From the NCBI RefSeq assembly GCF_004421005.1, contig NZ_CP038026.1, positions 2,418,001 to 2,482,000 on the forward strand: a stretch of 64,000 bases of DNA. Reading direction: 5' to 3'. The number at the start of each line of letters is the position of its first letter. Position 1 is the first letter of the stretch. The stretch is from Pseudoduganella plicata (GTDB taxonomy: Bacteria; Pseudomonadota; Gammaproteobacteria; Burkholderiales; Burkholderiaceae_D). Shown here piece after piece: positions 36,043-44,337 of this stretch. Below the pieces are notes generated by a model. It had not been told where the DNA came from and did no database searches. It saw nothing but the letters and a program-made list of their open reading frames with translations. Both the position numbers and the translations under genes were made by a program.

Positions 36043-37884
36043 GTGCAGACCAAACTCAAAACAGTGTACACACCGCTGGCACTGGCCGCGCTGCTGGCGC
36101 TGACCGCTGGCGCGGCCAGTGCGCAGGCAAAACCGCAAGCCGCCGGCAAACCGACTGTCGCCGAAGCCAAACGCTTCCTGGCGGAGACGGAACGGAAATT
36201 CGAGAAACTGGGCATCGAAGGCGCCCGCGCCGACTGGGTCGGCTCGAACTTCATCACGGACGATACCGAAGCCATTGCCGCCTACTTCGGCGAGCTGCAG
36301 CTGGACGCGTCCGGCCAGGCCGCGCTGGCCGCGCGCCGCTACAACGGCCTGAAACTGGGCGAGGACGATGCCCGCAAACTGAAGCTGCTGCAGCTGACGC
36401 TGATGCTGTCGGATCCAAAGGAGCGGGCCGAGTACGCATCGGCGAAGGCGGCGCTCAATGGCGCCTACGGCAAGGCCAAATACTGCCCGCCGCAGAACAG
36501 CGTGCTGGGCAAGGACTGCCTGGCGCTGGGCGAACTGGAAAAGGTGCTCGCCAACAGCCGCGAGCCGGCGAAGCTGCAGGAAGCATGGAGCGGCTGGCAC
36601 AGCCAGGCGCCGTCGTACAAACAGCGCTACGTGGACTTCGTCGCGCTGTCGAACAAGGGCGCGCGTGAAATGGGCTTTGCCGACACGGGCGCGCTGTGGC
36701 GATCGCAGTACGACATGCCGCCGGAGGCCTTTGCCGCCGAAATGGAACGCCTGTGGCAGCAGGTGAAGCCCCTGTACGACTCGCTGCACACGTACACGCG
36801 CTACAAGCTGCGCGCCGCGTACGGCCCTGAAGTGGTGCCGGCGACGGGTCCGATTCCCGCCCACCTGTTCGGCAATATGTGGAGTCAGACGTGGGACAAC
36901 ATTTACCCGCTGCTGAAACCTGCCGGCGACACGGCCGCCTTCGACCTGACGAAGGTACTGGAAGAGCGCAAGACGACGGCAAAGGAAATGACGCAGTATG
37001 CCGAGGGCTTCTACACGTCGCTGGGCATGCAGAAGCTGCCGGCGTCGTTCTGGGAGCGCTCGCTGCTGACCAAACCGCGCGACCGCGACGTGGTCTGCCA
37101 CGCGTCGGCCTGGCCGATCGACGGCAAGGACGACGTGCGCATCAAGATGTGCATTACGCCGACGGCGGAAGACTTCACCGTCATCCACCATGAGCTGGGC
37201 CACGTCTATTACTTCCTCGAGTACAAGGACCAGCCGGTCCTGTTCCGCAACGGCGCCAACGACGGCTTCCACGAGGCGATCGGCGATACCGTGGCGCTGT
37301 CCATCACGCCGGGCTACCTGAAGAAGATCGGCCTGATGAAGGAAGATCCGGATCCGAAGGGCGACATCCCGCAACTGCTGCAGCGCGCGCTGTCGAAAGT
37401 GGCAATCCTGCCGTTCGCGTATTCCGTGGACCGCTGGCGCTGGGACGTCTATGCCGGCAAGACCCAGCCGGCCGACTACGACAAGACGTGGTGGCAGCTG
37501 CGCGAGCAGTACATGGGCGTGAAGCGTCCGGCGCCGATGCTGCCGAATGGCTTCGACGCGGGCGCGAAATACCACGTCGCCGCGGACGTGCCATACGCGC
37601 GCTACTTCCTGGCCGACCTGTTGCAGTTCCAGTTCCACCGCGCGCTGTGCCGCGAGGCCGGCTACACGGGACCGTTGCACCAGTGCTCCATCTACGGCAA
37701 CGAAAAGGCCGGCAAGAAGCTGCAGGCGATGCTGCGGATGGGCACCAGCAAGCCATGGCCGGAAGAGCTGAAGGCAATCAGCGGGGAAGACCGCATCGAC
37801 GGCAACGCGCTGATCGAATACTTCGCGCCGCTGAAGGCGTGGCTGGATGAGCAGAACCGCATCCTGGCCTCGCAGCAAAAGTAA
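36043..37884 (+). CDS. M2-family zinc dipeptidyl carboxypeptidase (bacterial ACE homologue)
   Basis: 613 residues. GTG 36043 follows AAGGGAGAG and begins a clear signal peptide 'MQTKLKTVYTPLALAALLALTAGAASAQA'. The zinc site is HELGH at residues 383-387 with Glu411 in 'HEAIGD' as third ligand. 'WSQTWDNIYPLL' and 'PYARYFLADLLQFQFHRALC' are typical of angiotensin-converting-enzyme-like peptidases, which are all-helical and clip C-terminal dipeptides. It is probably periplasmic. Two Cys pairs (around 'CPPQNSVLGKDC' and 'VCHAS...IKMC') match conserved ACE disulfides. It is a stand-alone gene, divergent from GH31. Confidence 0.94.
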   Translation: MQTKLKTVYTPLALAALLALTAGAASAQAKPQAAGKPTVAEAKRFLAETERKFEKLGIEGARADWVGSNFITDDTEAIAAYFGELQLDASGQAALAARRYNGLKLGEDDARKLKLLQLTLMLSDPKERAEYASAKAALNGAYGKAKYCPPQNSVLGKDCLALGELEKVLANSREPAKLQEAWSGWHSQAPSYKQRYVDFVALSNKGAREMGFADTGALWRSQYDMPPEAFAAEMERLWQQVKPLYDSLHTYTRYKLRAAYGPEVVPATGPIPAHLFGNMWSQTWDNIYPLLKPAGDTAAFDLTKVLEERKTTAKEMTQYAEGFYTSLGMQKLPASFWERSLLTKPRDRDVVCHASAWPIDGKDDVRIKMCITPTAEDFTVIHHELGHVYYFLEYKDQPVLFRNGANDGFHEAIGDTVALSITPGYLKKIGLMKEDPDPKGDIPQLLQRALSKVAILPFAYSVDRWRWDVYAGKTQPADYDKTWWQLREQYMGVKRPAPMLPNGFDAGAKYHVAADVPYARYFLADLLQFQFHRALCREAGYTGPLHQCSIYGNEKAGKKLQAMLRMGTSKPWPEELKAISGEDRIDGNALIEYFAPLKAWLDEQNRILASQQK

Positions 37885-37893
37885 TCCTTCGCG

Positions 37894-37941
37894 GGACAGG
37901 CACCTGCCACGGGCCGCAAGGCCTGTGACAGGTGCCTGTCC
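37894..37941. repeat. Dispersed inverted repeat, compact copy
   Basis: GGACAGGCACCTG (37894-37906) pairs perfectly with CAGGTGCCTGTCC (37929-37941); flanks extend to GCGGGACAGG / CCTGTCCTCGAC. It lies just after the M2 peptidase stop and could act as a terminator-like hairpin, although no T-run follows. Confidence 0.85.
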
Positions 37942-38003
37942 TCGACCGTTCAAGATTATCGCCTGCCCAGCTACTTGTAATTCCCGTACCCGAACGCTAT
38001 AGT

Positions 38004-38018
38004 TGAGAATTATTCTCA
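38004..38018 (+). promoter_or_regulatory. Fur box
   Basis: TGAGAAT-T-ATTCTCA is a perfect 7-1-7 palindrome matching the Fur consensus TGATAATNATTATCA at 13 of 15 positions. It lies 50 bases upstream of the siderophore receptor start, so iron repression is expected. Confidence 0.88.
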
Positions 38019-38067
38019 TCCAGACAGCCAGCCGCCGCCAGCCCGTCTTCCAAACCAGGAAGGGTTC

Positions 38068-40230
38068 ATGGCGCAGTTTCTCTCTCCGGCAGCAGCCGGC
38101 AATGCACGACATCCCAAACTTCATCCACTGGTGCTCGCCGTGCTGCTGTGCGCGTACGGCGCGAGCGTCGCAGCCGCCGACGAACCGGAGGACGCGGAGC
38201 CCGTCACCGTCGTCACCGTCGAAGGCCAGCGCGCCGATGACGGCATGGTCGCGAAACGGGGCAGCACGGCCACGAAGACGGATACGCCGCTGATCGAGAC
38301 GCCGCAATCGATTTCCATCGTCACCAACGAGCGCTTCCTCGACCAGGGCGCGCAGACGGTGCGGCAGACGCTCAGCTATACGGCCGGTCTCGTCGCCGTC
38401 TCGTTCGACAGCCGCGCCGACAGCGTCTCCTCGCGGGGCGGCTCGCCCACGCAGCTGGTCGACGGACTGCAGAACAACTTCGGCTCGTACAACACGACGC
38501 GTCCCGACCCGTTCATGCTCGAGCGCGTGGAAGTGCTGCGTGGGCCGTCCTCCGTGCTGTACGGCCAGGGCAGCGTCGGCGGCGTCGTCAACTATGTGCA
38601 GAAAAAACCGCTGGCGCAGCGCGGCGGCGAGGTGCAGGTGCAGGTCGGGAACCGCCAGCGCAGGCAGGTCGCCGTCGACGTCAACGAAGTGCTGGACGAC
38701 GCGGGCCACTGGCGCGCGCGGGTCGTCGCCATCGCCCGCGACAGCGGCTCGCAGGTCGAGCATGTACCGGATGACCGCCTGGTCTTCGCGCCATCGCTGA
38801 CGTGGGCACCGGACGCGAATACGGAACTGACGCTGACGGCGCTGCGCCAGCACGACGAGAGCGGCTCGCTGATCGGCTTCTTCCCGTGGCAGGGCACGCT
38901 GCTGGCGTCGCAGTACGGCCGCATTCCCACGTCCACGTTCACGGGCGAACCGGGCTGGGATGCCTACGACACCGACCAGACCGCGTTCGGCTGGCAGCTG
39001 CGCCACCGCCTCAGCGACACATTCGAGCTGCGCCAGAACGGCCGCAAGGCGAAGGGAAAGTCGGACTACCGCAGCGCCTATACGAGCTTCACGGAAGTGA
39101 AGGCGACGGGGCGCCCCGCCCGCCCCGTGTTCAATGCCGACAACCGCACCGTCAACCGCGACCTGATCCAGCAGGCCAACGAACTCGATACGCTGCTGGT
39201 CGATACGCAGCTGGAGGCGAAGTTCGCGCTCGGGCGCTGGCAGCACACGGTGCTGGCCGGCGTGGACGTGCAGCGCGCCGAAGTGCGTCAGGCCACGGGC
39301 CGCGGCATGGCCGCACCGCTGGACCTGTATGCGCCCGTGTACGGGAACTATACGGTACCGACGTCACTGGCGCACTCGCCCACGTCGCTGCTGCACCAGA
39401 AGGGTTTGTACGTGCAGGAGCAGGCCAGGTTCGATGAGCGCTGGGTGGGTGTGCTGGGCTGGCGCCACGACCGGGCCGAGAACGATATCGAAGGCCGGCC
39501 CGCCGCGCGCACGGACGATCGCGCCAACACCGGCCGCGCCGGTCTTGTCTACCTGGCCGACGACGGTTGGGCGCCGTATGTCAGCTATGCCGAATCGTTC
39601 CTGCCGCTGGGCGGCGTCGACGTTTACGGCGAGCCGTACAAACCGCAGCGCGGCCGGCAGTGGGAAGCCGGCGTCAAATGGCAGCCCGCCGGTGGCCGCG
39701 TCACATCGGCGCTGGCGCTGTACGAACTGCGCGACACCAACCGCAAGACCACGGACCCGGCCAACCCGCTCAACAGCCTGCAGATGGGCGAAGTCAGGGT
39801 GCGCGGTGTCGAGCTGGAAAGCACGGGCGCCCTGCCGCGCGGCTGGAACTGGACGGCGGCCTACACGTACACGGACGCACGCATCGCGCGCAGCAACGGC
39901 GCGGACCTGGGCAAGCGCGTTTCCGGCATCCCGAAACACAATGTGTCGGCGTGGCTGGCACGCGACTTCGCCATTGCCGGCGTGGGCGGCTTCACGGCAG
40001 GCGGCGGCGTGCGCTACCTGGGCACGTCATGGGACGGCACCGACAGCCTGCGAACGCCATCGGCCACCCTGCTGGATGCCATGCTGTCGTACAGCACGGG
40101 CAACTGGCGCGTGGCAATGAACGTCGTCAACCTGGCCGACAAGGTGCAGATCACGACGTGCCTGGCGCGCGGCGACTGCTTCTACGGCCAGCGGCGCACC
40201 GCCATGCTGACGGCGCGCTACGCCTGGTAG
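38068..40230 (+). CDS. TonB-dependent siderophore receptor
   Basis: 720 residues. A signal peptide runs to about residue 37 ('LLCAYGASVAAADE'). The plug domain includes 'DTPLIETPQSISIVTNERF', 'VRQTLSYTAGL', 'SSRGGSPTQLVDGLQ' and 'LERVEVLRGPSSVLYGQGSVGGVVNYVQKKP', the standard ferric-hydroxamate/catecholate receptor pattern; the 22-strand barrel ends in 'RTAMLTARYAW' with a terminal aromatic residue. A TonB-box candidate 'EPVTVVTVEG' is at the mature N-terminus. It imports ferric siderophores across the outer membrane. The Fur box upstream supports iron regulation. A start further upstream is unlikely because ATG 38068 follows AGGAAGGGTTC. Confidence 0.94.
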   Translation: MAQFLSPAAAGNARHPKLHPLVLAVLLCAYGASVAAADEPEDAEPVTVVTVEGQRADDGMVAKRGSTATKTDTPLIETPQSISIVTNERFLDQGAQTVRQTLSYTAGLVAVSFDSRADSVSSRGGSPTQLVDGLQNNFGSYNTTRPDPFMLERVEVLRGPSSVLYGQGSVGGVVNYVQKKPLAQRGGEVQVQVGNRQRRQVAVDVNEVLDDAGHWRARVVAIARDSGSQVEHVPDDRLVFAPSLTWAPDANTELTLTALRQHDESGSLIGFFPWQGTLLASQYGRIPTSTFTGEPGWDAYDTDQTAFGWQLRHRLSDTFELRQNGRKAKGKSDYRSAYTSFTEVKATGRPARPVFNADNRTVNRDLIQQANELDTLLVDTQLEAKFALGRWQHTVLAGVDVQRAEVRQATGRGMAAPLDLYAPVYGNYTVPTSLAHSPTSLLHQKGLYVQEQARFDERWVGVLGWRHDRAENDIEGRPAARTDDRANTGRAGLVYLADDGWAPYVSYAESFLPLGGVDVYGEPYKPQRGRQWEAGVKWQPAGGRVTSALALYELRDTNRKTTDPANPLNSLQMGEVRVRGVELESTGALPRGWNWTAAYTYTDARIARSNGADLGKRVSGIPKHNVSAWLARDFAIAGVGGFTAGGGVRYLGTSWDGTDSLRTPSATLLDAMLSYSTGNWRVAMNVVNLADKVQITTCLARGDCFYGQRRTAMLTARYAW

Positions 40231-40285
40231 GCGATGTTCCCGGGACTGCCCCGGCAACATCCGAACCGCCGCGGCGGGCCGTGGG

Positions 40286-40675
40286 TCAGCCGCCGACGCG
40301 CGTCAGCCGCAGCGTGTATTCCTGCTCGCGGCCGTCGGCATTCCAGCGCTGGGTGGCGTCAAGCGTCGCATCGTCCACCACCTGCCAGACAAACGTACCG
40401 GGCGCATTGACGGGTGTAAACGTGGCGGAGTCGGGGTGAATCTCGGCGGCGCGCCACGTGAACTCGCCCCAGCGCGACAGCACTTCGCCGTCGTTCAAGC
40501 TGATCCGCGCGCTGTCGGCGCCGTCCGTAAACGCGGCGCTGTCGTAGCGGCGCGACTGCAGCACGCCGGGCTCCGGCCGTTCGTACTCTTCAAAGAATTC
40601 CTTGCCGTCCGGGCTGGTGCCCTTCCAGCGGCCCTGCAGGAACTGCAGCTTGGCGAAGTCATCGAGGCTGAACAT
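40286..40675 (-). CDS. Small lipocalin-like cytoplasmic protein of unknown function
   Basis: 129 residues from ATG 40675 (AAGGAGACCACG upstream); the much longer frame to 41572 is an artefact opposite the next gene. It starts with 'FAKLQFLQGRWKGTSPDGKEFFEEYERPEPGVLQSRRY' and alternates strands to 'FVWQVVDDATLDATQRWNADGREQEYTLRLTRVGG'. The W-x-G-x(n)-E-x-Y opening and regular beta pattern suggest a small calycin-like barrel (cf. DUF6265-type proteins). No signal peptide. The function is not known. Confidence 0.75.
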   Translation of the reverse strand: MFSLDDFAKLQFLQGRWKGTSPDGKEFFEEYERPEPGVLQSRRYDSAAFTDGADSARISLNDGEVLSRWGEFTWRAAEIHPDSATFTPVNAPGTFVWQVVDDATLDATQRWNADGREQEYTLRLTRVGG

Positions 40676-40828
40676 CGTGGTCTCCTTTCCGTGGGAGCTG
40701 CGACTGTACACCGCACGCGCCGGCTCGGGCGCGACGTTGCCAGCGGGGCAGGGTCGATGCCGGGTCGGACCGGCGCGGCCCGTGACAGTTTTCGTGCCTG
40801 GCCCCGATGTTGTCATGCCTGCGCGATG

Positions 40829-40862
40829 AAAAAAGCCCCGCCGCTTGCGCGGACGGGGCTTT
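40829..40862 (-). terminator. Terminator of the large TonB receptor gene
   Basis: On the minus strand AAAGCCCCG-TCCGCGCAAGCGG-CGGGGCTTTTTT: an 8-9-bp GC-rich stem followed by T6, 20 bases after the stop. Confidence 0.9.
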
Positions 40863-40881
40863 GCCGAAGCCGGGTGCTGGC

Positions 40882-43617
40882 TTAGAACTTGTAGTTCACG
40901 CCCAGCAGCACGGTACGGCCGTATTTCTGGTATTCGAGCTGCTGGTTGCGCGAGCCGTTGTACGTTTCGTAGGCGGCGTTGCGCAGGTTGTTCGCCTGCA
41001 GCACGAAGCCGACGTTCTTCAACGGACCGTCCTGGAACGTGTAGCCGATCTGCAGGTCGAGGATGCTCTCGCCCACCACGTAGCGCAGCGAACGCTCGGC
41101 AGCGAAGTTGCCGATCTCGCCGACGAAGTCGGAACGCTTGCGCTGCGACAGGCGCGTCTCGAAGCCCGCCTTCTCGTAGTACACGGTCAGGTTGGTCGTG
41201 TGCTTGGACAGTCCCGGCAGCGGGATGTTCTGGCCGATGCTGCCGTCCGGATCCTCGATCGTGATCGCGCTGTCGGTGTACGTGCCGCTGGCAATGATGC
41301 CGAAGCCGTCCAGCACTGGCGTCAGCATGTTCAGCGGCAGCGAGCCGGACAGCTCGACGCCGCGCATATTGCCGCCCTTGCCGTTGTACGCCGACTTGTA
41401 GTCGCCAAAGGGCGTATTGGCCTTCGTGCCCGGGATGTACTGCGAGAAGTCGTACACCTGCGTCTGCGTGAAGATGTAGGTGTCCAGCTTCTTGAAGAAG
41501 AACGCCGCGGCCAGGTAAGCCTTCTTGCCGAAGTATTTTTCGTACGAGACGTCGAACGCCTTTGCGCGCCATGGGTCCAGCTGTGCATTGCCGCCGCTGG
41601 CGCCAGGCTTGAGCGTGACGTCGCTGACGCCGAAGTCCAGCGCGGAACGCAGCTGGTCCACGCGTGGGCGGGCGATCTGCTTGGCCATCGCCACGCGCAC
41701 GGTCTGGTCGTTCGGCAGGCCGAACGACAGGTTCATGCTCGGCAGGTAGTCGTTGTACGATTTGCCGTCGTGGACCGGTTTGACCTGCTGGCCGGCGGGC
41801 GCCGTGCCGTCCCAGTAGTTGGCATCGGACGACTGCTTCGTGTGCTGCGCCTGCACGCCCACGTTACCGCGCAGCGTGAACGCGCCGAAGTCGTGGTCGA
41901 TGTTGGCCTTGACGAAGGCGGTCGAGATTTTCTCCGAAACGTCCCACGCCTTCGAGATCAGGTAGTTCTCGGTGGACGTCGGATTGAACGACATGTACTG
42001 CGACACCACGCCCGGCACGTTCCATGCGGGGATGTAGCCGACGCCGGCGAAGCCCAGGCCAACCGGCTGGTACTGCAGGTCGGAAGCGACCGTGGTCGGT
42101 TCGCCGCGCAGGTTGATCGCGCCTTCAGGCTGACGCTTGAATTTCGAGCGGTCCGAATAGTTGGCGCCCACGTCGAAGCCGGAGAACCAGTTTTCCAGCG
42201 CGCCCGTGGCGGCGATGTTCGCCGTCAGCTTCAGGCTTTTCAGCTCGTCTTCCACATAAGGCGTCTTGCCGTAGCCGGTCCCGTACACCGTGTTGCGCAC
42301 GTACAGCTGCGACGGATCGCTGTAGTCGCGACGCGGCGCCATCAACGGGTAGGTGCCCTGGTTGAAATCGAGGCCGATGGAATCGAGGTTGCCGGCCAGG
42401 CTCGTGGCGCCCAGCTGCAGGTTGTTTTCCAGCTGCGTTTCGTCACGCTTGGCCTTCGACCAGCTGGCGTCCGCCACCAGCGTCACGCCACTCAGGCGCA
42501 GTTCGTTGTTCCAGCCCAGCGCGCGGATGTCGTCCTGGCGGCGGGTGTACATGCCGCGCACCAGCGGGTAGACGTTGTTGATCGTGGCACTGGCCAATGC
42601 GCCGTTGTCGGTAACGAGGTCGCTTGCCGAGATAGGACCGTTGCTGCCGTTGTTCGTCATGCTGATTTCGAACTGGTTGGCGGTGTCTTCGTGCTTGGCG
42701 CGCGATGCGTACAGGTCCAGCATGCTGGTCCACTGCTTGTTCGGACGGTACTGGATCACGCCCATCAGGCCGTCGCGGCGGTTATAGCCGCTGCGGCCCA
42801 GGGCCTTCATGCCTTCGGTGAACGCGGTGCCGGCCGGGACGCCGGTGACGCCCACGGTCTTCTTCCACGGCTCGTAAATGCCCGTTTCATAGGCCACGAC
42901 CGGCGAATCCATGTGCGCGTAGCCGATCGCCACGCCCAGCGTGCGGTTCAGGAACTGGTCGATATAGCTGACGGAGAAGCGGTCGCCCTTGCCGTCCGTG
43001 TTGGCCAGACTGCCCAGCGAGTTCTTCTCGCCGCGCAGGTTCATCGACACGGTGCGCTTGGAGAAGTTCAGCGGACGCACAGTCTGCAGGTCCAGCGTGC
43101 CGGACAGGCCCTGGCCCACCAGTGCCGCATCGGGCGTTTTATAAATGGTCACGCCCGACAGTAGCTCGGACGGATACTGGTCGAATTCGACGCCGCGGTT
43201 GTCGCCGGTCGACACCTGCTCGCGCCCGTTCAGCAGCGTGGTGGCGAAGTCGGGCGACAGGCCGCGCACGGAGATCACCTGGGCACGGCCGGCGACGCGC
43301 TGGGCGGCCAGGCCTGGCAAGCGGGCGATCGATTCGGCGATCGACGCATCCGGGAGCTTGCCGATGTCTTCGGCGGAAATGGCTTCCACGATGGACGTGG
43401 CGTCCTTCTTGACGGAGATGGCATCCTCGATGCCGCGGCGGATACCCGTCACGGTGACGGAAGCCATCGGCGCGGGCGAAACGTCGGCCTGGTTGTTCTG
43501 TGCTTGCTGGGCGAAGGCCGGATTGGCCAGCGCCGCGACGAAGAGCGCGCAGCCGGCGGCTACAGGGCTCAGTTGCATGGCTGTGCGCGTGGTGCGCTCA
43601 GGCGCGAAGAATTTCAT
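40882..43617 (-). CDS. TonB-dependent receptor, maltodextrin-type (TonB-Xanth-Caul family)
   Basis: 911 residues from ATG 43617 (GAGGGGACTTTG upstream; the TTG at 43620 is not used). A signal peptide ends near 'ANPAFAQQ'. The mature N-terminus has a TonB-box-like 'MASVTVTGIRRGIEDAISVKKDATSIVEAISAEDIGKLPDASIAESIARLPG', the hallmark of the large carbohydrate-linked TonB receptors of Xanthomonas, Caulobacter and relatives. The barrel ends in 'GRTVLLGVNYKF'. Neighbouring glycosidases and the operators upstream imply import of maltodextrins across the outer membrane. Substrate is inferred from context, not from sequence alone. Confidence 0.93.
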   Translation of the reverse strand: MKFFAPERTTRTAMQLSPVAAGCALFVAALANPAFAQQAQNNQADVSPAPMASVTVTGIRRGIEDAISVKKDATSIVEAISAEDIGKLPDASIAESIARLPGLAAQRVAGRAQVISVRGLSPDFATTLLNGREQVSTGDNRGVEFDQYPSELLSGVTIYKTPDAALVGQGLSGTLDLQTVRPLNFSKRTVSMNLRGEKNSLGSLANTDGKGDRFSVSYIDQFLNRTLGVAIGYAHMDSPVVAYETGIYEPWKKTVGVTGVPAGTAFTEGMKALGRSGYNRRDGLMGVIQYRPNKQWTSMLDLYASRAKHEDTANQFEISMTNNGSNGPISASDLVTDNGALASATINNVYPLVRGMYTRRQDDIRALGWNNELRLSGVTLVADASWSKAKRDETQLENNLQLGATSLAGNLDSIGLDFNQGTYPLMAPRRDYSDPSQLYVRNTVYGTGYGKTPYVEDELKSLKLTANIAATGALENWFSGFDVGANYSDRSKFKRQPEGAINLRGEPTTVASDLQYQPVGLGFAGVGYIPAWNVPGVVSQYMSFNPTSTENYLISKAWDVSEKISTAFVKANIDHDFGAFTLRGNVGVQAQHTKQSSDANYWDGTAPAGQQVKPVHDGKSYNDYLPSMNLSFGLPNDQTVRVAMAKQIARPRVDQLRSALDFGVSDVTLKPGASGGNAQLDPWRAKAFDVSYEKYFGKKAYLAAAFFFKKLDTYIFTQTQVYDFSQYIPGTKANTPFGDYKSAYNGKGGNMRGVELSGSLPLNMLTPVLDGFGIIASGTYTDSAITIEDPDGSIGQNIPLPGLSKHTTNLTVYYEKAGFETRLSQRKRSDFVGEIGNFAAERSLRYVVGESILDLQIGYTFQDGPLKNVGFVLQANNLRNAAYETYNGSRNQQLEYQKYGRTVLLGVNYKF

Positions 43618-43900
43618 CAAAGTCCCCTCACTAAACTAACGATTTTTCCCGCACCAGCTGCGCATGAGCCTGAAAGCCTGGCCGGAGATCGATGCGATAC
43701 GCCGGCCTAGCTGAACTACACGGGAATCCAAGATGTATGGCCGTTCTTTTGGACGTCCTGCAAGAATTTTGTACTAAAACTAGATTTGGTGTCAATTAAA
43801 GTTCAATCCGACTACGTGGAAATATGCGGCTCTTCCGGGCATAGCCCTGTCACTTCCTGCAGGCCGTTGTATTTGCGGTACATCCCCGCGTCGGGCAACG

Positions 43901-43915
43901 TGTAGTGGGACTACA
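43901..43915. promoter_or_regulatory. HexR-type operator, perfect copy, between the TonB receptor and the glycosidase
   Basis: TGTAGT-GGG-ACTACA, a perfect 15-bp palindrome. It lies in the 503-bp gap 43618-44120 between the two divergent genes. A second-rate match TGTACT-AAA-ACTAGA at 43770-43784 is closer to the receptor start. The gap holds AT-rich stretches (43741-43800, 43915-44030) but no gene I can support. Confidence 0.78.
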
Positions 43916-44090
43916 TCAAATCCGACATTAGGCCAACGATTACGCCGTTTTTGTAGCAATTCCGTCAAACCGGCCATGATGCTGTATCTTGACTAGAAGT
44001 TCCATAAGAATTGTTCCATAGGGTTTGATAGGCGCCCGTGGGCATAGTATTCTTGGCCGCATTGCAGCCTCAGCAGGGCAACAAAGACCC

Positions 44091-44105
44091 TGTAGTTCCA
44101 CTACT
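44091..44105 (+). promoter_or_regulatory. HexR-type operator upstream of the leader ORF and glycosidase
   Basis: TGTAGT-TCC-ACTACT: one mismatch (last base) to TGTAGT-NNN-ACTACA. It ends five bases before the GGAGACACC ribosome-binding site of the 71-residue reading frame that leads into the glycosidase. Confidence 0.75.
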
Positions 44106-44120
44106 TCCCTACGGAGACAC

Positions 44121-44337
44121 CATGAAATGCCATGCCCTGGCACTGCTCGCCGCCGGTACGCAGCCTGTTGCCACACCCTGCCACGCTTGCACCGCTTGCC
44201 GCATCGGGCATCTGGAACCCGCGTGCTGGTGGACGGGCATGCAGCAGGGCCGCGACGTGGCCGCCGGCACCGTCCACCGCCTCGAGGGCACCGTCAAGCT
44301 GCCGGCCTGCAGCGCCCTTCTCCTGGAATGCCAATGA
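44121..44337 (+). CDS. 71-residue reading frame translationally coupled to the glycosidase; possible gene remnant
   Basis: ATG 44121 has a good ribosome-binding site (GGAGACACC) and the stop TGA overlaps the glycosidase ATG as ATGA. The product starts like a signal peptide ('MKCHALALLAAGTQP'), then has several Cys, and ends 'QQGRDVAAGTVHRLEGTVKLPACSALLLECQ', where 'VKLPACSALLLE' looks like the closing beta strand of a GH13-type C-terminal domain (V-x-LPA-x-x-ALVLE). I suspect the fused ends of a deleted secreted amylase that now serve as a translational leader, but this is inference. Confidence 0.5.

Noticed and set aside
35788..39246. 1152-codon minus-strand open frame
   Set aside because: Antisense to the M2 peptidase and siderophore receptor, both of which have catalytic or signature motifs in their own frames.
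40286..41572. 428-codon protein upstream of the small lipocalin-like gene
   Set aside because: The first 300 codons run antisense-in-shadow with the large TonB receptor; only the last 129 codons after AAGGAGACCACG are plausible.
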